Source of the DNA: an uncultured Succinatimonas sp.
GTDB lineage: Bacteria; Pseudomonadota; Gammaproteobacteria; Enterobacterales; Succinivibrionaceae
Assembly (NCBI GenBank): GCA_937880335.1
Contig: CALFLJ010000137.1
Location: 1-33,601 of the forward strand
DNA length: 33,601 nt
Direction: 5' to 3'
Shown: positions 1 to 7,984 of the stretch, in pieces
Layout: every line of letters starts with the position of its first letter
How positions within the stretch are numbered: the stretch's first letter is position 1
Notes under the pieces: model-generated
The model's database searches: none
What the model saw: the letters and a program-made list of their open reading frames with translations, nothing else
Told to the model about the DNA's origin: nothing
Position numbers and translations under genes: made by a program

Positions 1-583
1 AGTAATAAATCACACAATACAGAAATGTTAAAAACATTATAATTACTATAAACTTCCAATTAAATTAAAAGTTCTTTTAGCCCCTAATGATCTTTAAATT
101 TTTACGTTATACTTAACGCCGTCCCCTACATGTAGGGTATATTTGTTATGAATAAAATAATTCAAAACAAAGAGAATATTCTGCATTAATCTAAAATTTT
201 ATTTTTCTTGTTGAATCAAAAATTATTCAAGTTCTATTTTTAATAGTTACATCAAATTTGAATAAAGCACCTTAATAATAACAAAATGAAAGTGGCGTTT
301 TAGTTAACATTAACAATCTGCTAATAAAAATATGAACGATTACAATTAGAAAAAATAAAGAAAGACAATGACTACTAAAATAAGATATATTAAAGGATAT
401 GGTATATACAAAGAAAAGATTTCAGAGAAAAAGATAGATAAAAAGAAAATAAGATTTTTTATTGTTAATAACAAGCACTGCCAAGAACTTAACAAAAAAA
501 ACTCATGATTTATTGTTAACCTAGTGGCAGTGCATTAATTGAAAATAAAATACTAACAATAGCTAGTATTTCAAAAGTATATA
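1..583. other. Gene-free AT-rich region downstream of gyrB
   Basis: No convincing gene was found on either strand. The stretch contains a perfect 14-bp palindrome (CCCTACATGTAGGG, 124-137) and the long inverted repeat at 475-533 (separate entry). A 46-codon lysine-rich ORF (368-508, plus) starts with ATG but resembles nothing I recognise and overlaps the inverted repeat, so I do not call it. The rest is low-complexity AT-rich sequence. Confidence 0.6.
475..533. repeat. Long interrupted inverted repeat, possible end of the gyrB transcription unit
   Basis: GCACTGCCA (475-483) pairs with TGGCAGTGC (525-533), and after a 5-nt mismatched interval TTAACAA (489-495) pairs with TTGTTAA (513-519). 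The 17-nt loop is A-rich. It lies 50 bp beyond the gyrB stop codon and could act as a terminator or mRNA 3' stabiliser of the dnaA-dnaN-recF-gyrB operon. There is no clean U-run directly after the stem, so intrinsic termination is only inferred; the arms could equally be ends of a lost mobile element. Confidence 0.45.
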
Positions 584-3019
584 TTAAATATCTATGGTTG
601 CTCGAGATGCATTTTCAGAAATGAATACCTTTCTGTTTTCTACATCCTCTCCCATAAGCTCATTGAACAAGCGATCAGCCTCCATAGCATCCGTTATGCT
701 AACCTTTAACAAAGTTCTAGTATCAGGATTCATTGTCGTCTCGGACAGTTGCTCAGGACTCATCTCACCTAATCCTTTATAGCGTTGAATTTTAACTCCA
801 GAAAATCCTTCCTTCATCAAAAACTCATATGCTTCATGGAAGTTTTTGACTGGAAACTTCTTAGTTCCAGAGAGTACAAAGCCATCTTTCTCAATTAAAT
901 CTGAGACTCTAAGATTCATAGAACGCAACATAGAATAATCTAAAGACTCATAAAAATTTTCATCCAAAATGTATTTGTAGTCAATTCCATGAACATGTTG
1001 AATTATTACAGGACAGTATCTTTGGGAAACAGGGTCAAATTTAACATCAGACTTAAAAAATACGCCTTCAGAAACATTAGAAGGTAAATCTTTTATAAAA
1101 TCATCTACCCATGACCTTACATTGCTCTCACTGACTCTATCTTTATTTTCAAGAATCTTGGAGTATATTAAATTAATAATAATATTTTTATCAAACTTCT
1201 GGGTTAGCTTTGGCATTCTTGACATAACTTTGTTATAGTCATTGAATAATTGCTCCAAAGGTACGCCAGAAATAGGAGCAGCTTCAGGATTAACAAAAAT
1301 AGACCCTGCTTCTAAAGCCATATTTGTTTTATACTGAAGAGCTTCTTTATCACTTAATACATATCGAACCTGTTTTCCTTTTTGATACTTATATAAAGGA
1401 GGCTGAGCAACATAAACATAACCACGCTCAATTAGACCTGGCATCTGTCTGTAAAAGAAGGTCAAAAGCAAAATACGAATATGAGCCCCATCAACATCGG
1501 CATCAGTCATGATAATAACATTATGATATCTAAACTTATCAGGATTATAATCATCTTTACCAATACCGCAACCAAAGACTGAGACTAAAGTACCAATTTG
1601 CTGAGATTGGATCATTCGATCGAATCTAGCTTTTTCAACATTAAGAATTTTTCCTCGTAAGGGAAGAATAGCCTGAAACTTAGAGTCACGACCATTTTTA
1701 GCTGAACCACCAGCAGAATCACCCTCAACTAAGAAAATCTCAGACAAAGCAGGATCTTTTTCTCGGCAAGGTACAAGTTTATCTGGCATGGAGTTCACAT
1801 CTATACCTTTCTTACGTGAAAGGTCACGAGCCTTTCTCATGGCTTCGCGAACTCTTGCACTTTCTACAATTTTCATGCATATAGTATCAGCATCGGAAGG
1901 ATTTTCTTCCAAGAAGTCAGCCAAATAAGTACTTACAGAATTTGATACAGCCGCACTTGCCTCTGATGATACAAGCTTATCTTTAGTTTGAGATGAAAAC
2001 TTTGGATCCGGCATTTTTATTGAAATTACAGCCGTTAATCCCTCTCTTGCGTCATCACCAGACGTTGAAACCTTGTGTTTTTTTGTATAACCTTGCTTTT
2101 CAAGATAAGAATTAAAAGTGTTTGTTAAAGCTCTCTTAAATCCAGCAAGATGTGTTCCACCATCCTTTTGAGGCACATTATTAGTAAAGCAATAAACACT
2201 TTCGTTATATGCGTCTGTCCACTGCATTCCAACTTCAACAGATATGTTATCGTCGCACATTTTAGAGAAATTGAATATTTTCTCACTAATCGGGTTTTTC
2301 CCTCTATTTAAATATCTTACAAATTCTAAAATTCCACCCTCATGTAAGAATTTCTCAGAACGATAAGGCTCTTCTCTTTTATCAGTTATGGAAATGCAAA
2401 TACCTGAATTAAGAAAAGATAGTTCTCTTAAGCGTTTTACTAGGATATTAAAATCAAAAGTTATATTTGAAAAGATTGATTCTGAAGGCCAAAATCTAAC
2501 GGAAGTACCAGTTTCTTCTGTATCCCCTATAACATGGATTGGTGCTTCTGGATTGCCTCCATTTAAATAAGTTTGTTGCCAAATATGACCTTCTCTTCTA
2601 ATGGTTAATACAAGCTTATCTGACAGAGCATTTACAACAGAGATACCAACTCCATGAAGTCCACCTGAAACCTTATAAGAGTTTGAGTCAAACTTTCCGC
2701 CAGCATGAAGTACAGTCATAACAACTTCGGCAGCAGATCTTTTTTCCTCAGGATGAATTGCAACAGGTATTCCTCGACCATTGTCTGTACAAGAAATGGA
2801 ACCATCAGCATGTATCACAACATCAATGTTTGTACAGTAACCTGCTAAAGCTTCATCAATTGAATTATCAACAGCCTCAAAAACCATGTGGTGAAGACCT
2901 GAACCATCATCAGTATCACCAATGTACATTCCAGGACGTTTTCTGACAGCCTCTAATCCGTGCAGTACCTTAATACTTGAAGGATCATAACTACTGCCGT
3001 TGGTGTTTTCTTCGGCCAT
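584..3019 (-). CDS. gyrB: DNA gyrase subunit B
   Basis: This is the ATPase subunit of DNA gyrase, which with GyrA introduces negative supercoils into DNA. The GHKL ATP-binding motifs are visible: DNSIDEA (51-57), DNGRGIP (79-85) and GGLHGVG (119-125), with the QTK loop lysine near 344-346. The TOPRIM domain shows EGDSAGG (432-438), PLRGKILNVEKA (453-464) and DADVDG (506-511). A TOPRIM insertion of the long gammaproteobacterial type follows, then the GyrA-binding tail with QRYKGLGEM. The length of 811 aa is close to that of E. coli GyrB (804). The ATG is preceded by GAGGT on the minus strand. It is the last gene of the dnaA-dnaN-recF-gyrB unit, 24 bp after recF. ParE is excluded by the length and insertion. 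Confidence 0.98.
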   Translation of the reverse strand: MAEENTNGSSYDPSSIKVLHGLEAVRKRPGMYIGDTDDGSGLHHMVFEAVDNSIDEALAGYCTNIDVVIHADGSISCTDNGRGIPVAIHPEEKRSAAEVVMTVLHAGGKFDSNSYKVSGGLHGVGISVVNALSDKLVLTIRREGHIWQQTYLNGGNPEAPIHVIGDTEETGTSVRFWPSESIFSNITFDFNILVKRLRELSFLNSGICISITDKREEPYRSEKFLHEGGILEFVRYLNRGKNPISEKIFNFSKMCDDNISVEVGMQWTDAYNESVYCFTNNVPQKDGGTHLAGFKRALTNTFNSYLEKQGYTKKHKVSTSGDDAREGLTAVISIKMPDPKFSSQTKDKLVSSEASAAVSNSVSTYLADFLEENPSDADTICMKIVESARVREAMRKARDLSRKKGIDVNSMPDKLVPCREKDPALSEIFLVEGDSAGGSAKNGRDSKFQAILPLRGKILNVEKARFDRMIQSQQIGTLVSVFGCGIGKDDYNPDKFRYHNVIIMTDADVDGAHIRILLLTFFYRQMPGLIERGYVYVAQPPLYKYQKGKQVRYVLSDKEALQYKTNMALEAGSIFVNPEAAPISGVPLEQLFNDYNKVMSRMPKLTQKFDKNIIINLIYSKILENKDRVSESNVRSWVDDFIKDLPSNVSEGVFFKSDVKFDPVSQRYCPVIIQHVHGIDYKYILDENFYESLDYSMLRSMNLRVSDLIEKDGFVLSGTKKFPVKNFHEAYEFLMKEGFSGVKIQRYKGLGEMSPEQLSETTMNPDTRTLLKVSITDAMEADRLFNELMGEDVENRKVFISENASRATIDI

Positions 3020-3043
3020 TTAAACCTCTATTTTGGGAAAAAT

Positions 3044-4126
3044 TTATATAGCTGTAGTGGCAAATTTAGTCATATCTAGGCGACAAACATCGCTCGTACC
3101 GAACAGATCTAAATCACCAGCTATATTTGTAATAAAGACTTGATTACTGAAACCAGATAGGTCATTTAAAAGCAACTTTCGTGAGAGGCAATCAAGTTCT
3201 GATGTCAAATCATCGATAAGATAAATACATCTACGACCCTTTTGCCTAAACAATAAACTGCCTTGAGACAATTTCATTGCACATATCAGAAGTTTTAGTT
3301 GCCCTCTTGAAAGGATATCGCTTGCCGCTTGTTGACATGATTTTATTTTCAAATCAGCACGGTGACAACCATAAAAAGTATACCCTAAAACCTTATCTTT
3401 TTCAAGGTTTAAGCTAAGTAAAGACCTTAGATTAGAGCGACTATCCCACCCTTGAGAAAGGCTGCAATTAATACTAAACCCTGGTAAAAATTTTTTTATT
3501 TTCTCAGAAAAAATTTCATTAAACTCTTTTAGGTATTCTTTACGATACTTTGTAATCTGTTCCGAATATTCGCAAAGTAGGTCGTCCCATATAACAATTT
3601 CTTCTCTACTTGCCTTAGATTTTAACAGCGAATTTCTCTGAACTAGAATTTTTCTGTATTTATTCCATAAATTTTTATAATCTTGCATGGAATAGTATAC
3701 CCCCCAATCAATAAATTGTCGGCGAGTGTCTGGAGATCCCATGATTAATTCATAGCTTTGAGGATGTATAACTTGAACACATAGCTTATCAGCTAAATCA
3801 TAAATTCTAGAGCTTTTATTAGAATTTACGCTTATTTTTAAATCATTATCTCTAGATCTATCTCTAGAAATACCTAAAGTATGTTTTATTTTTGCTTCAT
3901 CAATAATATTTGCTGAAACAGTGAAATTATCGGCAAATTGAGAAATTAAGTTTTTGTATTTGGAAGAACGGAAAGATTTACCACATGCTAGATAGGAAAT
4001 AGCCTCTAAAAAAGATGTTTTTCCACTACCGTTTGGACCATAAATAATATTAATCCCTAGGCTAGGCTCTACATCCAACCAGGCTATATTCCTAAAATTT
4101 TGAATAAAAAGCTTACAGATATCCAT
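3044..4126 (-). CDS. recF: DNA replication and repair protein RecF
   Basis: RecF is an SMC-like ABC ATPase that, with RecO and RecR, loads RecA at single-strand gaps and stalled forks. The Walker A motif GPNGSGKTS is at 30-38, the signature region LSRGQ at 272-276 and Walker B IYLIDD at 301-306, followed by the D-loop-like LTSELD. The 360 aa length is typical. It sits 25 bp after dnaN and 24 bp before gyrB, the classic position. No clear Shine-Dalgarno precedes the ATG, so translation may be coupled to dnaN or simply weak, which suits a low-abundance protein. Confidence 0.97.
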   Translation of the reverse strand: MDICKLFIQNFRNIAWLDVEPSLGINIIYGPNGSGKTSFLEAISYLACGKSFRSSKYKNLISQFADNFTVSANIIDEAKIKHTLGISRDRSRDNDLKISVNSNKSSRIYDLADKLCVQVIHPQSYELIMGSPDTRRQFIDWGVYYSMQDYKNLWNKYRKILVQRNSLLKSKASREEIVIWDDLLCEYSEQITKYRKEYLKEFNEIFSEKIKKFLPGFSINCSLSQGWDSRSNLRSLLSLNLEKDKVLGYTFYGCHRADLKIKSCQQAASDILSRGQLKLLICAMKLSQGSLLFRQKGRRCIYLIDDLTSELDCLSRKLLLNDLSGFSNQVFITNIAGDLDLFGTSDVCRLDMTKFATTAI

Positions 4127-4151
4127 AAAAAGGACAATAGCTTATTAAAAA

Positions 4152-5282
4152 TTAAACCACTACCTTACTTACAATATAACTATATTTTATTCCTATCTTA
4201 AAAGCATTTTCATCAGGAACTATCATTACTCCGTTAATAGGGTTTGAAAAGTTAAATAAAACATCATCTGAGTCAATAATATTTAAAATTTCAATAATAT
4301 AATTAGAATTTAAAGAAATTTCTATTGGAGCTCCTGTATATTCTAACCCCATATTAGCTGTCGCAATTTCGTGTTCAGAATTTTCGCAACGCATTTCAAC
4401 GTTGTTGTTTGAAAAGTTAAATGTAATTCCACTAATTCGTCTTGAAGATAAAACAGAAACTCTCTTAATAAAACTACAAAAAGCCTGTCTTGGCAATCTA
4501 ATTTGTGTAACTATTTCTTTAGGAATAACAGACCTTACATTAGGATACCCACAAACAATTAATTTAGAGGAGAGGAGATAACCATTACAATTAGTCTTTA
4601 ACGAATTTTTACTAAAAGATAATTCTATATCAGTCTGAGAATCATGCTCTAAAATCTTTGTTAATTCTAAAGCACAGCGACGAGTAAGAAGTACACCATA
4701 TGGTTCACTAACAACACCATCTATTTGTGTTTCGAGTATTGCCATTCTATGGCCATCGGACGTAAATACAGAAAGGGTACTGCCATCAAGCTCCAAACGA
4801 ACCCCCCTTAAATAATCTCTAAAATCATCACTTGCAACGCAAAATAGAGACTTATCTAAAAGGGATCTTAAAATTCCTTGTTTAACAGTAACCCTATGAG
4901 AAATCTCATCGCTCTCAAATACAGGAAAATCACAGGCTTCACGCACTCTAATTTCAAATTTTGTATTATCTGCTGATATTTGCATTTTCTGATTTATATC
5001 ATCATAGTCAAATGATACAGATGAGTTTGAGTCAATATTCTTTAAAACTTCTCTAAGCTTTGCTCCATTAACTATAATCTCACCTTCACTATCAACATAT
5101 TGCAAAGGTATTCTTGCGATTAATTCAATACTGTAATCAGTAGATTTCAAAATCAGAACATTATCTTTAACTGCAAAGTATATATTTTGCGTAATATCCT
5201 CTTTATTTGGAGATACTCCTGCAATACCTGTGATTTCTTGTAACTGACGATTTATCTCAGACAAGATAACGGAAAACTTCAT
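4152..5282 (-). CDS. dnaN: DNA polymerase III beta sliding clamp
   Basis: This is the ring-shaped processivity clamp of DNA polymerase III, a dimer of three-domain subunits that also binds Hda, MutS, ligase and other clamp clients. The start MKFSVILSEINRQLQEITGIAG, the DGHRMA segment in the middle domain and the C-terminal hydrophobic-pocket region support the call. The 376 aa length is slightly above E. coli (366). The ATG is preceded by GTAGGT at good spacing. It lies 30 bp after dnaA and 25 bp before recF and is likely co-transcribed with both. Confidence 0.97.
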   Translation of the reverse strand: MKFSVILSEINRQLQEITGIAGVSPNKEDITQNIYFAVKDNVLILKSTDYSIELIARIPLQYVDSEGEIIVNGAKLREVLKNIDSNSSVSFDYDDINQKMQISADNTKFEIRVREACDFPVFESDEISHRVTVKQGILRSLLDKSLFCVASDDFRDYLRGVRLELDGSTLSVFTSDGHRMAILETQIDGVVSEPYGVLLTRRCALELTKILEHDSQTDIELSFSKNSLKTNCNGYLLSSKLIVCGYPNVRSVIPKEIVTQIRLPRQAFCSFIKRVSVLSSRRISGITFNFSNNNVEMRCENSEHEIATANMGLEYTGAPIEISLNSNYIIEILNIIDSDDVLFNFSNPINGVMIVPDENAFKIGIKYSYIVSKVVV

Positions 5283-5312
5283 TTAAATACCTACAATAAA
5301 TAAAAAATAAAC

Positions 5313-6779
5313 TTACTCTTTTTTTAGTGATAATGTTAGCTTTTGATAAAGAGCCGCCATCTCAATATCATCTGCCATGCGATTTCTTGTTCTTTTAATG
5401 GCCTCGTGTACAGATGAATGATCTTTATTAAAAGCCCTTCCTATATCATTTAAGGAGAGACTTGGTATTAAGTCACTTGCTAAGGTCATTGCAAAAGCTC
5501 TTGCTGTTGAAACAGCTTTCTTACGTTCCGCAGATTCCATAGAAGCAACTGTTACTTCAAATTCCTTTGAAACACGCTCTTTAATTGAATCTACTGTAGT
5601 AATTTGACTTGCAACATTTACTAGGTTAGCAAGACTCTTTACCGCCTCATCGTAGGTAATTGAACCATATGCTAAGATATGAGAGTTTAGTGTCTTAATT
5701 GCCCCTTCAATCTCTCTAACATTTGAACGAATATGATTTGCAATGTACTGCATAATAGAATCTGGTAATTCAATATTAAGCTCACGACACTTTTTTATGG
5801 TAATTGCTGCCCTTGTTTCAGTACTTGGAGGATAAATCTCTCTACAAACTCCTGACCCAAATCGACTTTTAAGTCTAGGTGAAAAATCTTTTAAATTTCC
5901 AGGTGGAACATCAGATGCCAAAATCAACTGACGATTTGGCTTTTCTAAAAAATCAGCAATGATATCGAAGAACGTATCTCTAGCCTTTGGACCTTTAATA
6001 AAATTTTGTATATCATCAACAATAAAAACATCCTGTTGAGTGTAAAGGTCTTGAAAATGAACTTGTTGATAGTCAAAGGAATTTTTTCGTGACATAGATT
6101 CAACATAGTTACGAATAAACTCCTCAGCTCTAGTATAAATCAAAGATACATTTGGCTTTGTTTGTCTTATTCTATTAGCAATTGCAAATAACAAATGAGT
6201 CTTACCAAGACCAGAACCTCCATAAATATAAAAAGGATTTGTTTTGGACGAGCCAGGCTCTGCTGCAACTTTTTTTGCAATAGTATAAATTAGCTCATTT
6301 TCCGGATCAGTAACGTAATTCTCAAATGTCTTTTCCGGATTAATATGGTCCTCACGCATAAATTTGGGTAATTTCTGTCTCTTATCCTCAATAGATTGAT
6401 TAGAGGAAAAGTTACTAATATTGAAATTACTTACTTGTTGCTGTGGTTGAATTTGAGACTGGTACTGAGATTGTGGTTGAACTTGAAAGTTGTTTTGTAC
6501 AACAGTTTGGGGATGAACCTGCATATTTGAAGCCATTACAACTTCCATACCAATGGAATCATTTCCTATTAGATGTGTAAGCTCTGAAAAAAACTCAGGA
6601 ACAAATTTATAAAACATTCGATATACAAAATCAGAATTGCATATAAAAGTAACTTTATTGTTTGAAATTGAAATCGATGTTTGGCTGCCCAAAAGGCCAA
6701 TTAGATCTCTATCTTTTGAGTTTTCTGGCTTATTAGAGACTCTTTGAATAATTTCAGCCCAGAGCTGCACTAAATCCAT
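5313..6779 (-). CDS. dnaA: Chromosomal replication initiator DnaA
   Basis: DnaA is the AAA+ initiator that binds DnaA boxes at oriC, melts the AT-rich unwinding element and loads DnaB. Domain I (about 1-85) is followed by a glutamine-rich linker (about 88-116, many QxQ units) that is distinctive here. Domain III has Walker A GGSGLGKT (187-194) and Walker B VFIVDD (251-256). Domain IV carries the box-binding helix DHSSVHEAIKR from residue 453. The length of 488 aa slightly exceeds E. coli (467), mainly through the linker. AAAGG precedes the ATG. It is the first gene of the dnaA-dnaN-recF-gyrB unit and diverges from rpmH. Confidence 0.98.
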   Translation of the reverse strand: MDLVQLWAEIIQRVSNKPENSKDRDLIGLLGSQTSISISNNKVTFICNSDFVYRMFYKFVPEFFSELTHLIGNDSIGMEVVMASNMQVHPQTVVQNNFQVQPQSQYQSQIQPQQQVSNFNISNFSSNQSIEDKRQKLPKFMREDHINPEKTFENYVTDPENELIYTIAKKVAAEPGSSKTNPFYIYGGSGLGKTHLLFAIANRIRQTKPNVSLIYTRAEEFIRNYVESMSRKNSFDYQQVHFQDLYTQQDVFIVDDIQNFIKGPKARDTFFDIIADFLEKPNRQLILASDVPPGNLKDFSPRLKSRFGSGVCREIYPPSTETRAAITIKKCRELNIELPDSIMQYIANHIRSNVREIEGAIKTLNSHILAYGSITYDEAVKSLANLVNVASQITTVDSIKERVSKEFEVTVASMESAERKKAVSTARAFAMTLASDLIPSLSLNDIGRAFNKDHSSVHEAIKRTRNRMADDIEMAALYQKLTLSLKKE

Positions 6780-6906
6780 AACATTAACCTTTATTTAAGA
6801 TAATTAAGCGGTAAACTTATTATTTTACCACAAACAAAATCAACGAAATCTTGGCTTATCAAACCCAAGCAATATCTTTTTTTTAAGAAAAATATATATA
6901 AGATTT

Positions 6907-6959
6907 AAAGATCTTAATATTTTCTAGTTATACCCCTATCAAAAATTTTTAAGATCTTT
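6907..6959. repeat. Paired AAGATCTT palindromes forming an 11-bp inverted repeat
   Basis: AAAGATCTTAA (6907-6917) and TTAAGATCTTT (6949-6959) are exact reverse complements separated by 31 bp, and each contains a GATC. The right copy runs into nine T residues, so 6953-6965 also fits the E. coli oriC 13-mer consensus GATCTNTTNTTTT. It may be a dnaA-promoter operator or a duplex-unwinding-type element; the sequence does not decide. Confidence 0.4.
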
Positions 6960-7138
6960 TTTTTTGAAACGCAAAATGTACTCTACATTCTATCAAAATT
7001 AATCGCTTATTTTTCTATATCTTGATATTCATAAACTTTTAAATAAAAATTTTTTTAGGTAAAAAAAATAAATAAACAAAGCTTTATTTTTCTGAAAAGT
7101 TTTGTATCTTAATTAATTAAGTTTTACTCTTTAAAATC

Positions 7139-7168
7139 TTGACCTTATCGTCTTTTATAGAGTAAAAT
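7139..7168 (+). promoter_or_regulatory. Candidate sigma-70 promoter of the rpmH operon
   Basis: TTGACC (7139-7144) and TAAAAT (7163-7168) are separated by 18 bp, about 80 bp before the rpmH ATG. This is the best -35/-10 pair in the right orientation between dnaA and rpmH. Confidence 0.5.
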
Positions 7169-7255
7169 GCTGTGTTTGTCGTAACCTTGTATATTAATTT
7201 TGTTAATATACTTTAATATAAATTGGCGGTTTGTTACCGTCGTTGGAGCATTCAA

Positions 7256-7399
7256 ATGAAGCGTACATTCCAGCCTAATACAACTAAGCGTAAGCGCACC
7301 CACGGTTTCCGCGTTCGTATGCGTACTGCTGACGGTAGAAAAGTTTTATCCCGTCGCCGTGCAAAAGGTCGCAAGCGTTTGACCACTGTTAATGGCTAG
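7256..7399 (+). CDS. rpmH: 50S ribosomal protein L34
   Basis: This 47-residue, highly basic protein begins MKRTFQPNTTKRKRTHGFR and contains VLSRRRAKGRKRL, the hallmarks of bL34, a small protein of the large ribosomal subunit. The ATG follows TTGGAGCATTCAA, whose GGAG is a good ribosome-binding site. Codon use (CGT, GGT, AAG) is biased as expected for a ribosomal protein. The last 8 nt overlap the start of rnpA, which is tighter than the short gap usually seen in gammaproteobacteria. Confidence 0.97.
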   Translation: MKRTFQPNTTKRKRTHGFRVRMRTADGRKVLSRRRAKGRKRLTTVNG

Positions 7400-7751
7400 T
7401 TATACCTTTCCTCGTGATGTCAGAATATTGAATTCACGAGAATTTGACAAGGTATTTAAAAACCCGATCCGAGTCAGTGCTCCTGGTATTCTTATACTTG
7501 CTTGCAAGAATAAGAATATAGGATTTGCACGACTCGGTCTGGTTGTACCTAAAAAGGTTTTAAAAAGGGCTGTCTGGCGAAATCGTGTTAAGCGATTAGT
7601 TAGAGAGTCTTTTCGTTTATCTCAACATACCCTTCCTGAGGTTGACTTAGTGTTTCTGGCCAAGCCTAAGATTGGCGAGATGGATAATACTGAATTAACT
7701 ATGGCGTTACAGAAATTATGGAAAAAAATTTCTCTTCGCTTAGAAAAGTAG
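7392..7751 (+). CDS. rnpA: Ribonuclease P protein component
   Basis: This is the protein subunit of RNase P, which helps the catalytic RNA remove 5' leaders from pre-tRNA. The RNR signature RNRVKRLVRESFR lies near residues 62-74, and the N-terminus has the usual basic start followed by REFDKVF. Its 119 aa match the family. The ATG lies inside the last codons of rpmH in another frame and has no convincing Shine-Dalgarno, so translation is probably coupled to rpmH. Its 3' end overlaps yidD by 34 nt. Confidence 0.95.
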   Translation: MASYTFPRDVRILNSREFDKVFKNPIRVSAPGILILACKNKNIGFARLGLVVPKKVLKRAVWRNRVKRLVRESFRLSQHTLPEVDLVFLAKPKIGEMDNTELTMALQKLWKKISLRLEK

Positions 7752-7975
7752 CAATACTTTTAATTCGTTTTTACCAAATCTTCATCAGTCCAATGCTCGG
7801 ACATAACTGTCGCTTTTATCCAAGTTGTTCACAGTACACTATAGAAGCCATAAGAGAGTGGGGAGTTATTCGTGGTATTCTCTTAGGTTCTAATAGGATA
7901 TTAAGATGTAATCCGTTATTTGATGGAGGTCTTGATCCTGTGCCTAAAAGAACAAAACAACGCCGTCGAGGCTAA
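7718..7975 (+). CDS. yidD: Membrane protein insertion efficiency factor YidD
   Basis: YidD is a small inner-membrane-associated protein that assists insertion of proteins handled by YidC. The signatures GHNCRFYPSCSQYTIEAI and RCNPLFDGGLDPVP, with an amphipathic N-terminal helix (LRKVAILLIRFYQIFISP), identify it. It is 85 aa with a basic tail. The gene starts 34 nt inside rnpA and ends 9 bp before yidC, the standard order, so translational coupling is likely. Confidence 0.95.
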   Translation: MEKNFSSLRKVAILLIRFYQIFISPMLGHNCRFYPSCSQYTIEAIREWGVIRGILLGSNRILRCNPLFDGGLDPVPKRTKQRRRG

Positions 7976-7984
7976 GTAACACAA

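Larger units (their letters stand above)
6780..7255. other. Divergent dnaA / rpmH control region
   Basis: This 476-bp, very AT-rich gap must hold the promoters of both divergent operons. It contains a small inverted repeat GGTAAA/TTTACC (6810-6815 / 6824-6829) just upstream of dnaA, CTTGG/CCAAG (6850-6854 / 6865-6869), and an 11-bp inverted repeat around two AAGATCTT palindromes (separate entry). No 9-mer matching TTATNCACA was found. An ancestral origin position cannot be excluded, but the box evidence is weak. Confidence 0.55.

Noticed and set aside
368..508. 46-codon ATG ORF, lysine-rich, downstream of gyrB
   Set aside because: No recognisable family, poor Shine-Dalgarno, AT-driven lysine/isoleucine content, and it runs into the inverted repeat.
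594..2946. Plus-strand ORFs opposite gyrB, and similar antisense ORFs in yidC, mnmE, rsmG, parA, atpB, atpE and atpF
   Set aside because: They are short, antisense to well-conserved genes, and show no family resemblance or ribosome-binding sites.
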